Source: Anaerolineae bacterium (lineage in GTDB: Bacteria; Chloroflexota; Anaerolineae; 4572-78; J111). From it: a DNA stretch of 64,000 nucleotides. The notes below the pieces were generated by a model. The model made no database searches. It was not told the DNA's origin and worked only from the letters and a program-made list of their open reading frames with translations. The stretch's first letter is position 1; the number at the start of each line of letters is the position of its first letter. A program made the translations under genes and the position numbers. The DNA lies in NCBI GenBank assembly GCA_023382535.1, contig JAHDWA010000004.1, positions 141,542 through 205,541 of the forward strand, given 5' to 3'. This document shows, piece by piece, positions 15,414 through 23,633 of this stretch.

Positions 15414-17939
15414 ATGGATAATCCATTACAAGCGGCTCAACAAGCGGCAGCGTCGGCAGCGTCGGCGGCCCAAAATGCGGCGTCGGCGGCGCAGGGGGCA
15501 GCCCAAAACGCGATGGCGTCGGCGCAGCAGGCCGCGGGAGCGGCGCAGCAGGCCGCTCAAAATGCTACGGCGACCGCCCAACAGGCTGCTCAGAATGCGG
15601 CGGCGGCTGCCCAACAGGCTGCTCAGAATGCGACTGGGGCCGCCCAGCAGGCAGTGGCTTCGGCCCAGGAAGCAGCCCAGAACGCGGCCAGTGCAGCCCA
15701 GGCGGAGGCCCAACAGGCGGCGAGCGCGGCGCAAGAGGCCGTAGCCTCGGCCCAGGAAGCAGCCCAGAACGCGGTAGCTTCGGCCCAGGAAGCGGCCCAA
15801 AATGCGGCGGCAGCGGCCCAGGAAGCGGCTCAAAATGCCGCGAATGCAGCCCAGAACGCGGTAGCTTCGGCCCAAGAAGCGGCCCAAAATGCGGCGGCGG
15901 CAGCGCAGGAGACCGTGCAGCAGGCTGCGGAAGCCGCCCAACAAGCTGCGGAAGCCGCGGCGAATGCGGCCCAAGAGGCGGCGGCGGCAGCGCAAGAGGC
16001 TGCTCAACAGGCCGCTCAGGCCGCGCAGGAGGCTGTGACCGCGGCCTCTGAGATGGCTCAGAATGCGATCAGCGCCGCCCAGGAAGCAGCCCAAGCGGCA
16101 GTCGAGGCGGCCCAACAGGCGGCGGAAGCGGCGGCCGCCGCCGGCCAGGAAGCCGCCGCCGCAGCCCAGGAAGCCTTGCAGGGCGCGGCTGAAGCCGCTC
16201 AAGAGGCGGCGGGAGCTGTTTCTGATTTGGCGGCGTCGGCGGTGGGCCTGGTCCCGGCAATTCCGACAGCCCTGACCAAGAAAGATGTCCTGATCTCCCA
16301 ATTTTTCCTTAAAATCGGCGGGAAGAAAATTCCGCAGCCGGAAATGGAAGAGTTGATGCGGGATGTGATCGAGATTGTGGTGGACGACGATTTACACCTG
16401 CCCGATATGTTTATGATCCACCTCCACGACAAAAGTCTGAAGTGGGTTGACTCTCCCCTGCTGGCGATTGGCGAGGAGGTCGAGATTGCGGCCAAAGCGC
16501 CCACCGAACAGGGCGCAGGGGCCGAACAGGAGCAGGTATTAATCAAGGGCGAAATTACCGCACTGGAGCCGGATTTTACCATCCTGGGCGAGCCGACCCT
16601 GCGGGTGCGCGGCTATGATCGCTCCCACCGTTTGCACCGGGGCCGCAAGAGCCGCTCTTATTTGAAAACCAAAGACAGCGAAATCGCCCGCAAAATTGCC
16701 CAGGAGGTCGGGCTGCAAGTCCAGACTGACCCGACGGCGACGGTCTATGAGTATATTTTTCAAAATAATCAAACCAACTGGGAGTTTTTGCTGGAGCGGG
16801 CCAACCGGATCGGTTACCAGCTCTATGTCGAAGACAAAACACTTCATTTTCGCAAAGGGAGCAGTAATCAGGGGCAGGGGCCAGAGCTGGAGTGGGGGGT
16901 CAACTTGCGCACCTTCCGGCCCCGCCTGACAGTCGTGCATCAGGCTGACGAAGTGATTGTGCGGGGCTGGGACCCAAAGGCCAAACAGGCCATCGTTGGC
17001 CGGGCCAGCGGCGGCGAGTTGATGCCGGCGGTGGGTGTGGGGAAATCGGGCGGGCAGTTGGCTAAAGAGATTTTCCGGGACTCGGCCCAGGCGGTGGTGG
17101 TGGATGAATTTATTTCGACCCAGGGTGAAGCGCAACTGCTGGCCCAGGCGCTCTGGGATGAGATCAGCGGCGATTTTATTCAGGCGGATGGAGTGTGCAT
17201 GGGCGACCCGCGCTTGCAGGCCGGCCGCACCGTTCAAATTAGCGCGGTAGGCGACCGTTTTAGCGGCACCTACTTTGTCACTGCGGCGGTTCATACCTAC
17301 AACGTGGAAACCGGGTATGAAACGACGTTCAACGTCAGCGGGCGCAAACCCAACACCCTGAGTTTTCTGCTGTCGCAGCAGAACGGCAATGGGCACGGTC
17401 ACGGCTTGACCATCGGTCTGGTGACAAACAACCGCGATCCGGAGGGGATGGGACGTGTCAAACTGAAGTTTCCCTGGTTGTCGGAACAGGAGGAGAGCAC
17501 CTGGGCGCGCATCTCCTCGCCCATGGCCGGCGACGGCCGGGGCTTCTTTTATCTGCCGGAAATCAATGACGAGGTACTGGTGGCTTTTGAGCATGGCGAC
17601 ATCCACCGGCCTTACGTGTTGGGGGTGCTGTGGGGCAAAGACAAGCCGCCGCTGTCGGCGGAAGAGGCGGTTGGTGGGGATAAAAAAGTTAATAAGCGCA
17701 TCCTCAAGTCGCGCAGCGGCCATCGTATTATTCTGGACGATACCGCCGGTCAGGAGAAAATTGAGATTATAGACAAGAGCGGCAACAACAGCGTGATTAT
17801 CAACACGACCACCAATAACATTACTATTCAGGCCGGCGGCAGCCAAAAGGTGACGTTAGACGGCCAGGGGCAGTCCATCCAGATGCAGGGTGGCGGCCGC
17901 ATGGTGACCCTGCGCGGCGGGCAGGTGCAGATTACGTGA
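15414..17939 (+). CDS. VgrG/gpV-like baseplate hub-spike with Ala/Gln-rich hendecad N-terminus
   Basis: 841 residues from ATG 15414 (AAGGAG 5 bases upstream; the GTG just before is too close). Residues about 10-270 are almost entirely Ala, Gln, Glu and Asn in an 11-residue rhythm, predicted as a long helix. From about 285 it is a normal hub: KKDVLISQFFLKIGGKKIPQ, LRVRGYDRSHRLHRG, gpD-like YEYIFQNNQTNWEFLLERAN, then a gp5-type OB domain (GLVTNNRDPEGMGRVKLKFP) and a beta end (SGHRIILDD, NITIQAGG). The hub nucleates the baseplate and carries the PAAR tip made next. The helical fusion is unusual and may reach into the tube lumen in place of a tape measure (inference). Confidence 0.93.
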   Translation: MDNPLQAAQQAAASAASAAQNAASAAQGAAQNAMASAQQAAGAAQQAAQNATATAQQAAQNAAAAAQQAAQNATGAAQQAVASAQEAAQNAASAAQAEAQQAASAAQEAVASAQEAAQNAVASAQEAAQNAAAAAQEAAQNAANAAQNAVASAQEAAQNAAAAAQETVQQAAEAAQQAAEAAANAAQEAAAAAQEAAQQAAQAAQEAVTAASEMAQNAISAAQEAAQAAVEAAQQAAEAAAAAGQEAAAAAQEALQGAAEAAQEAAGAVSDLAASAVGLVPAIPTALTKKDVLISQFFLKIGGKKIPQPEMEELMRDVIEIVVDDDLHLPDMFMIHLHDKSLKWVDSPLLAIGEEVEIAAKAPTEQGAGAEQEQVLIKGEITALEPDFTILGEPTLRVRGYDRSHRLHRGRKSRSYLKTKDSEIARKIAQEVGLQVQTDPTATVYEYIFQNNQTNWEFLLERANRIGYQLYVEDKTLHFRKGSSNQGQGPELEWGVNLRTFRPRLTVVHQADEVIVRGWDPKAKQAIVGRASGGELMPAVGVGKSGGQLAKEIFRDSAQAVVVDEFISTQGEAQLLAQALWDEISGDFIQADGVCMGDPRLQAGRTVQISAVGDRFSGTYFVTAAVHTYNVETGYETTFNVSGRKPNTLSFLLSQQNGNGHGHGLTIGLVTNNRDPEGMGRVKLKFPWLSEQEESTWARISSPMAGDGRGFFYLPEINDEVLVAFEHGDIHRPYVLGVLWGKDKPPLSAEEAVGGDKKVNKRILKSRSGHRIILDDTAGQEKIEIIDKSGNNSVIINTTTNNITIQAGGSQKVTLDGQGQSIQMQGGGRMVTLRGGQVQIT
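15426..16230 (+). repeat. 33-bp-rhythm Ala/Gln coding repeat of the hub N-terminus
   Basis: Units such as AAQQAAQNATA, TAQQAAQNAAA, AAQQAAQNATG and AAQEAAQNAAA follow each other at an 11-residue period, with small shifts (VASAQEAAQNA). The hydrophobic spacing of hendecads favours straight or right-handed coiled coils. DNA copies such as GCGGCCCAAAATGC and GCCCAGGAAGCGGC recur, so length change by slippage is likely. Confidence 0.9.
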
Positions 17940-17949
17940 AAGGTAAGGT

Positions 17950-18663
17950 ATGCCCCAAGTTTTGACCACCAACGCCCTTATCACCTGCCCGCACGGCGGC
18001 AAAGGGACCAGCATTCCGACGATGCCGCTGTGGACGGTCAACGGGGGACCGGTGCTGTTAGAAAATGATACCGGCACGCTGGCCTGCCCGTTTGTGCTGT
18101 GCCCGTGTGTGGGCTACAGGTTGAGTTCAATGGGCTTGAACGCCACGACGGTGAACGGCCGCAAAGTGGTTCTGGCGACCGATTTTAACCAGACCTTTAC
18201 CGGCCTGCCCTTGATCATCACCGAGTTTCATCAGGTGATGGATAACACGACGCCGGCGCCGCTGCCCAGCGGCCCGCCTCCCCCTCCCAAGCCGGAGCTG
18301 GAGGATACGGTCAAGCCGGTGGTCGTGGCTGCGCCGCCGGTACTGGCCTTTAACACCACCACCATGATGCCGCCCGCGCTGCCGGTGGTTTTTACCCTGA
18401 CCAGCGCCTTCCCGCTCAAGTGGATTTTGACCCTGTTGAATGGGGTGGCCAAAATCAATGTGGATATCACCAACGGCCTCCCGCCGGGGGTGGTGGTAGC
18501 CCCGGCCGGCGGCCAATGGGCCAGCCCGGTTCTTGTCGTCACGATGACCCTGAATGCCGCGTTTATGGCGGCGCTGGGGCCAGGCACTCACCACTTTTAT
18601 ATGACCGGGGTTAACAAGCGCGGGCTGCCGGGTTTTGCCAGCGCCGTCTTAACGGTTACTTAA
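17950..18663 (+). CDS. PAAR-like (DUF4280-type) spike tip protein with Ig-like C-terminus
   Basis: 237 residues, 10 bases after the hub. The N-terminal 90 residues hold the tip pattern: LTTNALITCPHGGKGT, then LACPFVLCPCVGY with a cluster of Cys and His for metal. A Pro hinge (SGPPPPPKPE) leads to a beta-rich Ig-like domain (about 125-237, ending in a strand of Ig type). PAAR proteins sharpen the hub trimer and may carry extra domains to the target; here the extra domain is a candidate binding or delivery module. Confidence 0.88.
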   Translation: MPQVLTTNALITCPHGGKGTSIPTMPLWTVNGGPVLLENDTGTLACPFVLCPCVGYRLSSMGLNATTVNGRKVVLATDFNQTFTGLPLIITEFHQVMDNTTPAPLPSGPPPPPKPELEDTVKPVVVAAPPVLAFNTTTMMPPALPVVFTLTSAFPLKWILTLLNGVAKINVDITNGLPPGVVVAPAGGQWASPVLVVTMTLNAAFMAALGPGTHHFYMTGVNKRGLPGFASAVLTVT

Positions 18664-18683
18664 TGACGGGTAAGGAGTAGGGC

Positions 18684-19097
18684 GTGAAAGATTTCCATAT
18701 TGACCGTGAATTTTTAGGGCAAGGCCTGGTTTTTCCCCTCCAGGTAAACCCCCGGGGCGAAATTGCCCTGGCCCGGGGCGAGTTGGATATCCAGCAATCC
18801 ATTCGGATCATCCTGGGTACAGTGCCGGGCGAACGGGTTATGCGCCCGGAGTTTGGCTGCCGCATTCATGAGCTGGTCTTTGCCCCGCGCGATGCGGCTA
18901 CCGAGGGACTGGCTATTTATTATGTGGAGCAGGCCTTAGGCCGGTGGGAACCCCGGATTGAACTCCAGGAAATCAATGTTTTAGATGACCCCCATCATGA
19001 TGGGGCTATGCTCATTGAAATCAAATATCGCATCAAAGCAACTCACGACGAACGCAGCATTGTTTATCCTTTCTACCTTTCCGGTGAAGAAGAGTAG
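18684..19097 (+). CDS. Baseplate wedge protein, GPW/gp25 family
   Basis: 137 residues from GTG 18684 with AAGGAG 6 bases upstream. GLVFPLQVNPRGEIALARG, QQSIRIILGTVPGERVMRPE and FGCRIHELVFAP are the invariant gp25 core, including the conserved E-R-P-E-F-G stretch. The family nucleates sheath polymerisation on the baseplate. Confidence 0.97.
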   Translation: MKDFHIDREFLGQGLVFPLQVNPRGEIALARGELDIQQSIRIILGTVPGERVMRPEFGCRIHELVFAPRDAATEGLAIYYVEQALGRWEPRIELQEINVLDDPHHDGAMLIEIKYRIKATHDERSIVYPFYLSGEEE

Positions 19098-19112
19098 TCA
19101 GATTCCAGCAGT

Positions 19113-19155
19113 CAGTAACCAGTAATCAGAGAAATTTTCTGGCTACTGGTTACTG
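19113..19155. repeat. Palindromic word repeat between gp25 and baseplate J genes
   Basis: CAGTAACCAGTA (19113-19124) and TACTGGTTACTG (19144-19155) form a 12-bp stem, flanked by further direct and inverted copies of CAGTCAG/GATTACTGAC. No gene in this 94-base spacer. Confidence 0.7.
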
Positions 19156-19191
19156 ATTACTGACGACTAATTTTAGAGGAGCTAACTAATA

Positions 19192-21291
19192 ATGTCCTTA
19201 CCAGAACCAATTTTGGATGACTTGCGCTTCCAGCGAGACCTGGTTGACGAAGCGCGGCGGCGGATCATCCGTTACTGTCCCGAGTGGACCGACTACAATT
19301 TGAGCGATCCCGGCATTACCTTGATCGAACTGTTTGCCTGGATGACCGAGATGATCGTCTACCGGCTAAACCGGGTACCGGAAAAAAATTATATCAAATT
19401 TATGGAACTGCTGGGGATTCATCTCCGCCCGGCCAGCAGCGCCCGCACCGAGCTGACCTTCTGGCTGTCAACCCCCTTCCCGGTTGGCCCGGACGATAAC
19501 ACCACGACAACCGTCCCGCAAGGCACGGAAGTCGCCACCCGGCGCACCGAAGACGAGGCCGAGATCACCTTTACCACCGATGAACGCCTGACCATTGTGC
19601 CACCGCAATTGACCCAGGTTCGCCGTGACGCCGACTTCAATAAAAATTACCTGCCGCGCCTGGGGATTGAAACCTTTTATGCCTTCACCCAGGACCGGCC
19701 CCAGCAGGGTGACACCTTTTACCTGGGCTTTGACGAGACCCAAAACATTAGCGGCCACATCCTCCAGCTCAATTTTACCTGCGAGCGGACCCAGGCGGTC
19801 GGCATTAAGCGGGAAGACCCGCCGCTGGTGTGGGAATGTTCGGTGGGGGAAGGCCAGTGGGCAGAGCTGCCGCTGAGCACCCGTCCCGGCGAAAAAGATA
19901 CGACCGGCGGCCTGAATAATCCCGAAGGTAAGCTGGTCCTGTACCTGCCGCTTTCCCTGCGCCCCGACCAGGTCTACGGCCGTAACGCCTTTTGGCTGCG
20001 TTGCCGGGTGGAACAGCGCCGTCCCGAGCAGGGCATGTACACCGAGTCGCCCCGTATTCTCGACGTCAAAGCCTATACGCTGGGCGCGACTACCCGCGCT
20101 ACCCATGCGGTCATCGTCCGGGACGAGATGTTGGGTCGCAGCAACGGCGATCCTGGCCAGATTTTCCGGCTGCAAAATACGCCGGTGCTGGCCTTGCAGC
20201 CGGGTGAAACTGTCGAGATAGAGGAAAAACAGGCGGGTGAAATTGTCTTTGTGCCCTGGCAGGTTGTGCCCGATTTTGCCACATCGGAGCGCTACGACCG
20301 CCACTTTACCCTGGATACTGCCACCGGCGAGGTGACGTTTAGCCCGGCGGTGCGCCAGCGGGATGGCTCGGTGCGCCAATATGGCCGCGTGCCCGAAGCG
20401 GGCCGGCTGATCCGCTTTACCCGCTACCGGCACGGGGGTGGCTACATCGGCAATGTCCCGGCGGACAAGCTCCAGGCCCTCAAGTCGTCCATTGCCTACA
20501 TAGATCGCGTGACAAATTTGCGCCGGGCCCAGGGCGGGCGCGACCAGGAAAGCCTGGACGAGGTCAAGCTGCGAGCGCGGCGCGAGCTACGGGCGCAGCA
20601 GCGGGCCGTCACCGCCGAAGATTATGAGGACCTGGCCCAGGGCGCCAGCCGGGCCATTGCCCGGGTCAAGTGCAATGCGCCCAGGGCGAGCAGCGGTTCG
20701 CTGCCCCCGGGCATGGTCGAACTGCTGATTGTGCCGGCAGCCAGCGATGCGCTGCGGGCAGGCGATTTGTCCAAGCTCTACCTGGAACCCATCCTGCGGG
20801 ACGAAATCGAGGTCCATCTGGACCAATACCGGCTGCTGACCACAACCCTGCGCATCCGGGAACCGAACTACGTTGGGATTAAAGTCTATGCCGAGATTGT
20901 CCCTTCAGAATACAGCCGGCCCGAAATCGTCCGCGCCCGTGTGGCCGAAAGCCTGCGGAATTTTATCTCGCCGCTGGCCCTGGAAGGGGAGAGCCGGTCT
21001 CAGAACGGCCTGCTGGGGCCGGATTGGGCAGGCTGGCCTTTTGGCCGTGACCTGTACGTGGCCGAAATTTTCTCGCTGATCCAGCAAATTCCGGGCGTCA
21101 AACACGTTATTGACGTGCAACTGCACCAGCGGCCTGTCACCCCCAGCGCCGAAACGTCATTGCAGGCGGAAGATGACGGCGCGGAGGCCAAGACTAAACC
21201 CTTGACCCAGGTCACTCAGCGCATGGTTCGCGTCCCGGCCGATACGCTGTTGTGCTCGTTGGAGCATGAGATTCAGGTGGTGGAGTTGTGA
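19192..21291 (+). CDS. Baseplate J-like wedge protein (Afp11/Pvc11, gp6-type)
   Basis: 699 residues. The N-terminus LDDLRFQRDLVDEARRRI, YCPEWTDYNLSDPGITLIEL and FAWMTEMIVYRLNRVPEKNY is the standard start of eCIS putative baseplate assembly proteins; the middle holds long beta insertions; RELRAQQRAVTAEDYEDLAQ begins the baseplate_J core and GVKHVIDVQL ends it. It builds the wedge ring around the hub with gp25 and the gpI-like protein encoded next. Confidence 0.96.
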   Translation: MSLPEPILDDLRFQRDLVDEARRRIIRYCPEWTDYNLSDPGITLIELFAWMTEMIVYRLNRVPEKNYIKFMELLGIHLRPASSARTELTFWLSTPFPVGPDDNTTTTVPQGTEVATRRTEDEAEITFTTDERLTIVPPQLTQVRRDADFNKNYLPRLGIETFYAFTQDRPQQGDTFYLGFDETQNISGHILQLNFTCERTQAVGIKREDPPLVWECSVGEGQWAELPLSTRPGEKDTTGGLNNPEGKLVLYLPLSLRPDQVYGRNAFWLRCRVEQRRPEQGMYTESPRILDVKAYTLGATTRATHAVIVRDEMLGRSNGDPGQIFRLQNTPVLALQPGETVEIEEKQAGEIVFVPWQVVPDFATSERYDRHFTLDTATGEVTFSPAVRQRDGSVRQYGRVPEAGRLIRFTRYRHGGGYIGNVPADKLQALKSSIAYIDRVTNLRRAQGGRDQESLDEVKLRARRELRAQQRAVTAEDYEDLAQGASRAIARVKCNAPRASSGSLPPGMVELLIVPAASDALRAGDLSKLYLEPILRDEIEVHLDQYRLLTTTLRIREPNYVGIKVYAEIVPSEYSRPEIVRARVAESLRNFISPLALEGESRSQNGLLGPDWAGWPFGRDLYVAEIFSLIQQIPGVKHVIDVQLHQRPVTPSAETSLQAEDDGAEAKTKPLTQVTQRMVRVPADTLLCSLEHEIQVVEL

Positions 21292-21331
21292 GTGGTTTAT
21301 CACTGCCTCGGTGAAAAACCAATTTATAGAC

Positions 21332-21382
21332 AGGATTTACAAGGTTAACAAGGATTTTTTAACTCCTTATCCTGTAAATCCT
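21332..21382. repeat. Palindrome AGGATTTACA / TGTAAATCCT
   Basis: A 10-bp stem (21332-21341 with 21373-21382) in the spacer before the gpI-like gene, with added GG/CC pairing across a bulge. The GGATTTACA word family resembles the AAATCCG repeats near 41430. Confidence 0.6.
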
Positions 21383-21407
21383 ATTAATCTTGTCAAAAAG
21401 TAGATTT

Positions 21408-22409
21408 ATGCCAAATACGACACAAAACCAGACACCCTTGACCATCGCCCATGTGGCCGACCATAACCGGCGCTACCCCGGCGAAAGCGTAACCTTTTAC
21501 ACCCGGCTGGAGGCTCACGAAACGCTCTCTGACGTGAGCCTAAGCGTGACTCTGCCGCCGGAACTGCGGGTCGAAAGCTACCGGGCGATGTCGCCGGTCT
21601 CGTCCAATGGGCATGTCGGGCTAATCTTGCCGGAGATCGAAATCGGGACAGGTGGGACGGAGCTACTCTGGCGGGTGGGCCAGTCAGTACCCGCCGGCAG
21701 CCGTTATGAATATACCGTGCAGGCGCGGGTTGCTTCGCTGGATTATGAACAGTTCCTGGAAAGTGAGGCCGTGGCGACGGCAGCGACCGGCAGGCGTGAA
21801 GCGGCGGCGGCGGAAGAGAGCTTGATTATCGCCGTGGCGACCCGGGGGAATTACCTGCAATATTTGCCGGGGATTTACGAAGACGACGACTTGATGAGCC
21901 GTTTCCTGATGTTCTTTGAAAGCTTCTGGGCGCCGATCGAGGGCCAGCTTGAGGTGCTGCCCCTCTATTTTGATCCCCGCATGACCACGCCTGATTTTTT
22001 GCCCTGGCTGGCCTCCTGGATTGACCTGGCCCTGGATGAGCAGTGGCCGGAGGATAAACGGCGGCGCTTGCTCCAGTCCGCCGCCGCTCTCTACCGCAAA
22101 CGAGGCACCAAACGGGGACTGCAAGAGTACCTGGAAATCTACACCGGCGAGCAGGCTCAAATCGTCGAGCGCCGGGCCGAAAATTTTCGATTGGGGCCAA
22201 AGGCCAGGTTAGGTCCCGGCGTGGCTCTGGGCAGCGATAATCTGCCGCATACCTTTATTGTGATCTTACGGTTACCGCCGATTGTCAGCGGAGCGGGACC
22301 GGAAGAAGACGCGCGGCAGGAGCAGGTACGCCGGCGGACCATCGAAGCGATTATCGAAGCCAGCAAGCCGGCTCACACCGGGTATACGTTACGGCTTGAA
22401 ACAATATAA
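21408..22409 (+). CDS. Phage tail protein I-like baseplate protein (TIGR02242 type)
   Basis: 333 residues from ATG 21408; an upstream in-frame TTG (21390) lies close to the hairpin and is disfavoured. The N-terminal half (about 1-140) is an Ig-like beta domain similar to DUF11-type repeats (TLPPELRVESY, WRVGQSVPAGSRYEY). The C-terminal half is the tail-protein core: YLQYLPGIYEDDDLMSRFLM, FDPRMTTPDFLPWLASWIDL and LYRKRGTKRGLQEYLEIYTG. In related systems this protein attaches fibres to the wedge. No ribosome site is clear. Confidence 0.9.
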   Translation: MPNTTQNQTPLTIAHVADHNRRYPGESVTFYTRLEAHETLSDVSLSVTLPPELRVESYRAMSPVSSNGHVGLILPEIEIGTGGTELLWRVGQSVPAGSRYEYTVQARVASLDYEQFLESEAVATAATGRREAAAAEESLIIAVATRGNYLQYLPGIYEDDDLMSRFLMFFESFWAPIEGQLEVLPLYFDPRMTTPDFLPWLASWIDLALDEQWPEDKRRRLLQSAAALYRKRGTKRGLQEYLEIYTGEQAQIVERRAENFRLGPKARLGPGVALGSDNLPHTFIVILRLPPIVSGAGPEEDARQEQVRRRTIEAIIEASKPAHTGYTLRLETI

Positions 22410-22427
22410 AATACAGAGGTTAAAACC

Positions 22428-23555
22428 GTGAGCAGAGAAGAGGCGTTACAGCAGTTCCCCCTCAAGAAGATCAAGGCCAACAATGGCATGGCGGTCACCG
22501 CCGAAGTTTGGGAAGAGGCGCACGAATATCATACCAACCAACAGCGGCTGCATGCGTTGTTCAGCCACGGGCCGGGCATAATTTCCGGCCTGGATGTAAT
22601 TGCCAGCGACCCGCCTGATACCTCGGTCTACATCCTGCCGGGGATTGCCGTAGATACCACCGGCCAGGTGATCGTGCTGCCGCAGCCGGTCTCCTATGAT
22701 ATTGGGGATGAGATGGAGGGACTGCTCTACGTCCTGCTCAGTTACGGTGAAAGCCGCCCCCGGCCCGCCGATGGGGCAGGCCAGGCCGACGGGGTCATGT
22801 ACGTCCATACCGAATTTTCTATTTTTGCCCGGACGACTCTGCCAGGCACGCCGGTCGTTGAACTGGCGCGCGTCCAACGGCACAGTCGCGAAGCTGCTTT
22901 TCATGACGCGGAAAATCCAAGCAACCCCGGCGCTAACGAGATTGATTTGCGCTTCCGCCAGGAGGTCGGCGCGCCCCGTGAAACCACGGTTGCCGTTTGC
23001 TATTTGGGGGAAGGGGACAAGCAGCATGGGCGGGGGGCCAGTTACCTGGCGCGCGCCCTCAACTATTCCGGGCGTTATCGGGTGCTGATTAATGATGACG
23101 TGGCTGTAGCCCCTGGTGTCGAGAAAAACACACTGATCTATCTGATAGGGACAGGTAAATTTGAATTGAGCCGGGGTCAGATCAACGGCCTGACCAACTA
23201 TGTCCAAAAAGGTCATGGCACGCTGCTCATTGAAGCCAGCAATGCTGAAGCTGCCGCGGCCTTTAAGAATTTCCTGAGCACGAGCGGCTTTGAGTTGGAG
23301 ACCCTGCTGTCCGGCCATCGTTTGTTGACCGAGCCGTTCCTGTTTGGCGCAGCCCCGCCCGGCTATGAAACCGAGGGTAAACCCCAGGTGTTGGTTGGGG
23401 AGGGAGTGATTTTCAGCACCTGCGAGTATGGCCGGCTGTGGCAGGGGGAACGCCGGAGCGGCCCGGCCTCCCGTGAGGAGATCCGTGCGGCGGTGGAGTG
23501 GGGCGGCAATATTATCTCCTACGCCCTGGAACGCCAGCGGCGAGCAGGGAAATAA
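22428..23555 (+). CDS. eCIS baseplate-periphery protein with DUF4159-like C-terminus
   Basis: 375 residues from GTG 22428 (AGAGG about 9 bases upstream). The N-terminal part (LKKIKANNGMAVTAEVWEEA, HEYHTNQQRLHALF, GIISGLDVIAS) occurs in many eCIS clusters after the gpI-like gene. The C-terminal 160 residues (YRVLINDDVAVAPGVEKNT, RGQINGLTNYVQKGHGTLL) look like a DUF4159/glutamine-amidotransferase-like Rossmann fold without a visible catalytic Cys. Probably a structural or fibre-attachment protein; exact role unknown. Confidence 0.75.
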   Translation: MSREEALQQFPLKKIKANNGMAVTAEVWEEAHEYHTNQQRLHALFSHGPGIISGLDVIASDPPDTSVYILPGIAVDTTGQVIVLPQPVSYDIGDEMEGLLYVLLSYGESRPRPADGAGQADGVMYVHTEFSIFARTTLPGTPVVELARVQRHSREAAFHDAENPSNPGANEIDLRFRQEVGAPRETTVAVCYLGEGDKQHGRGASYLARALNYSGRYRVLINDDVAVAPGVEKNTLIYLIGTGKFELSRGQINGLTNYVQKGHGTLLIEASNAEAAAAFKNFLSTSGFELETLLSGHRLLTEPFLFGAAPPGYETEGKPQVLVGEGVIFSTCEYGRLWQGERRSGPASREEIRAAVEWGGNIISYALERQRRAGK

Positions 23556-23556
23556 T

Positions 23557-23615
23557 TGTAAATCGTGAATTGTCAATTGTGAATGGTTAACGAAGTTCAC
23601 AATTCATCATTTACA
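23557..23615. repeat. Palindromic AATTGTGAA-type word repeat
   Basis: TGTAAATCGTGAATTGT (23557-23573) pairs 15 of 17 with ACAATTCATCATTTACA (23599-23615); more copies of AATTGTGAA/TTCACAATT lie around it. It sits directly before the methyltransferase start. Confidence 0.7.
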
Positions 23616-23633
23616 ATTCACAATTAAAGAGAT

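Noticed and set aside
15426..16230. Direct repeats with CRISPR-like length
   Set aside because: They are coding, in frame, at a 33-bp rhythm with no unique spacers; they encode the Ala/Gln helix of the hub protein.
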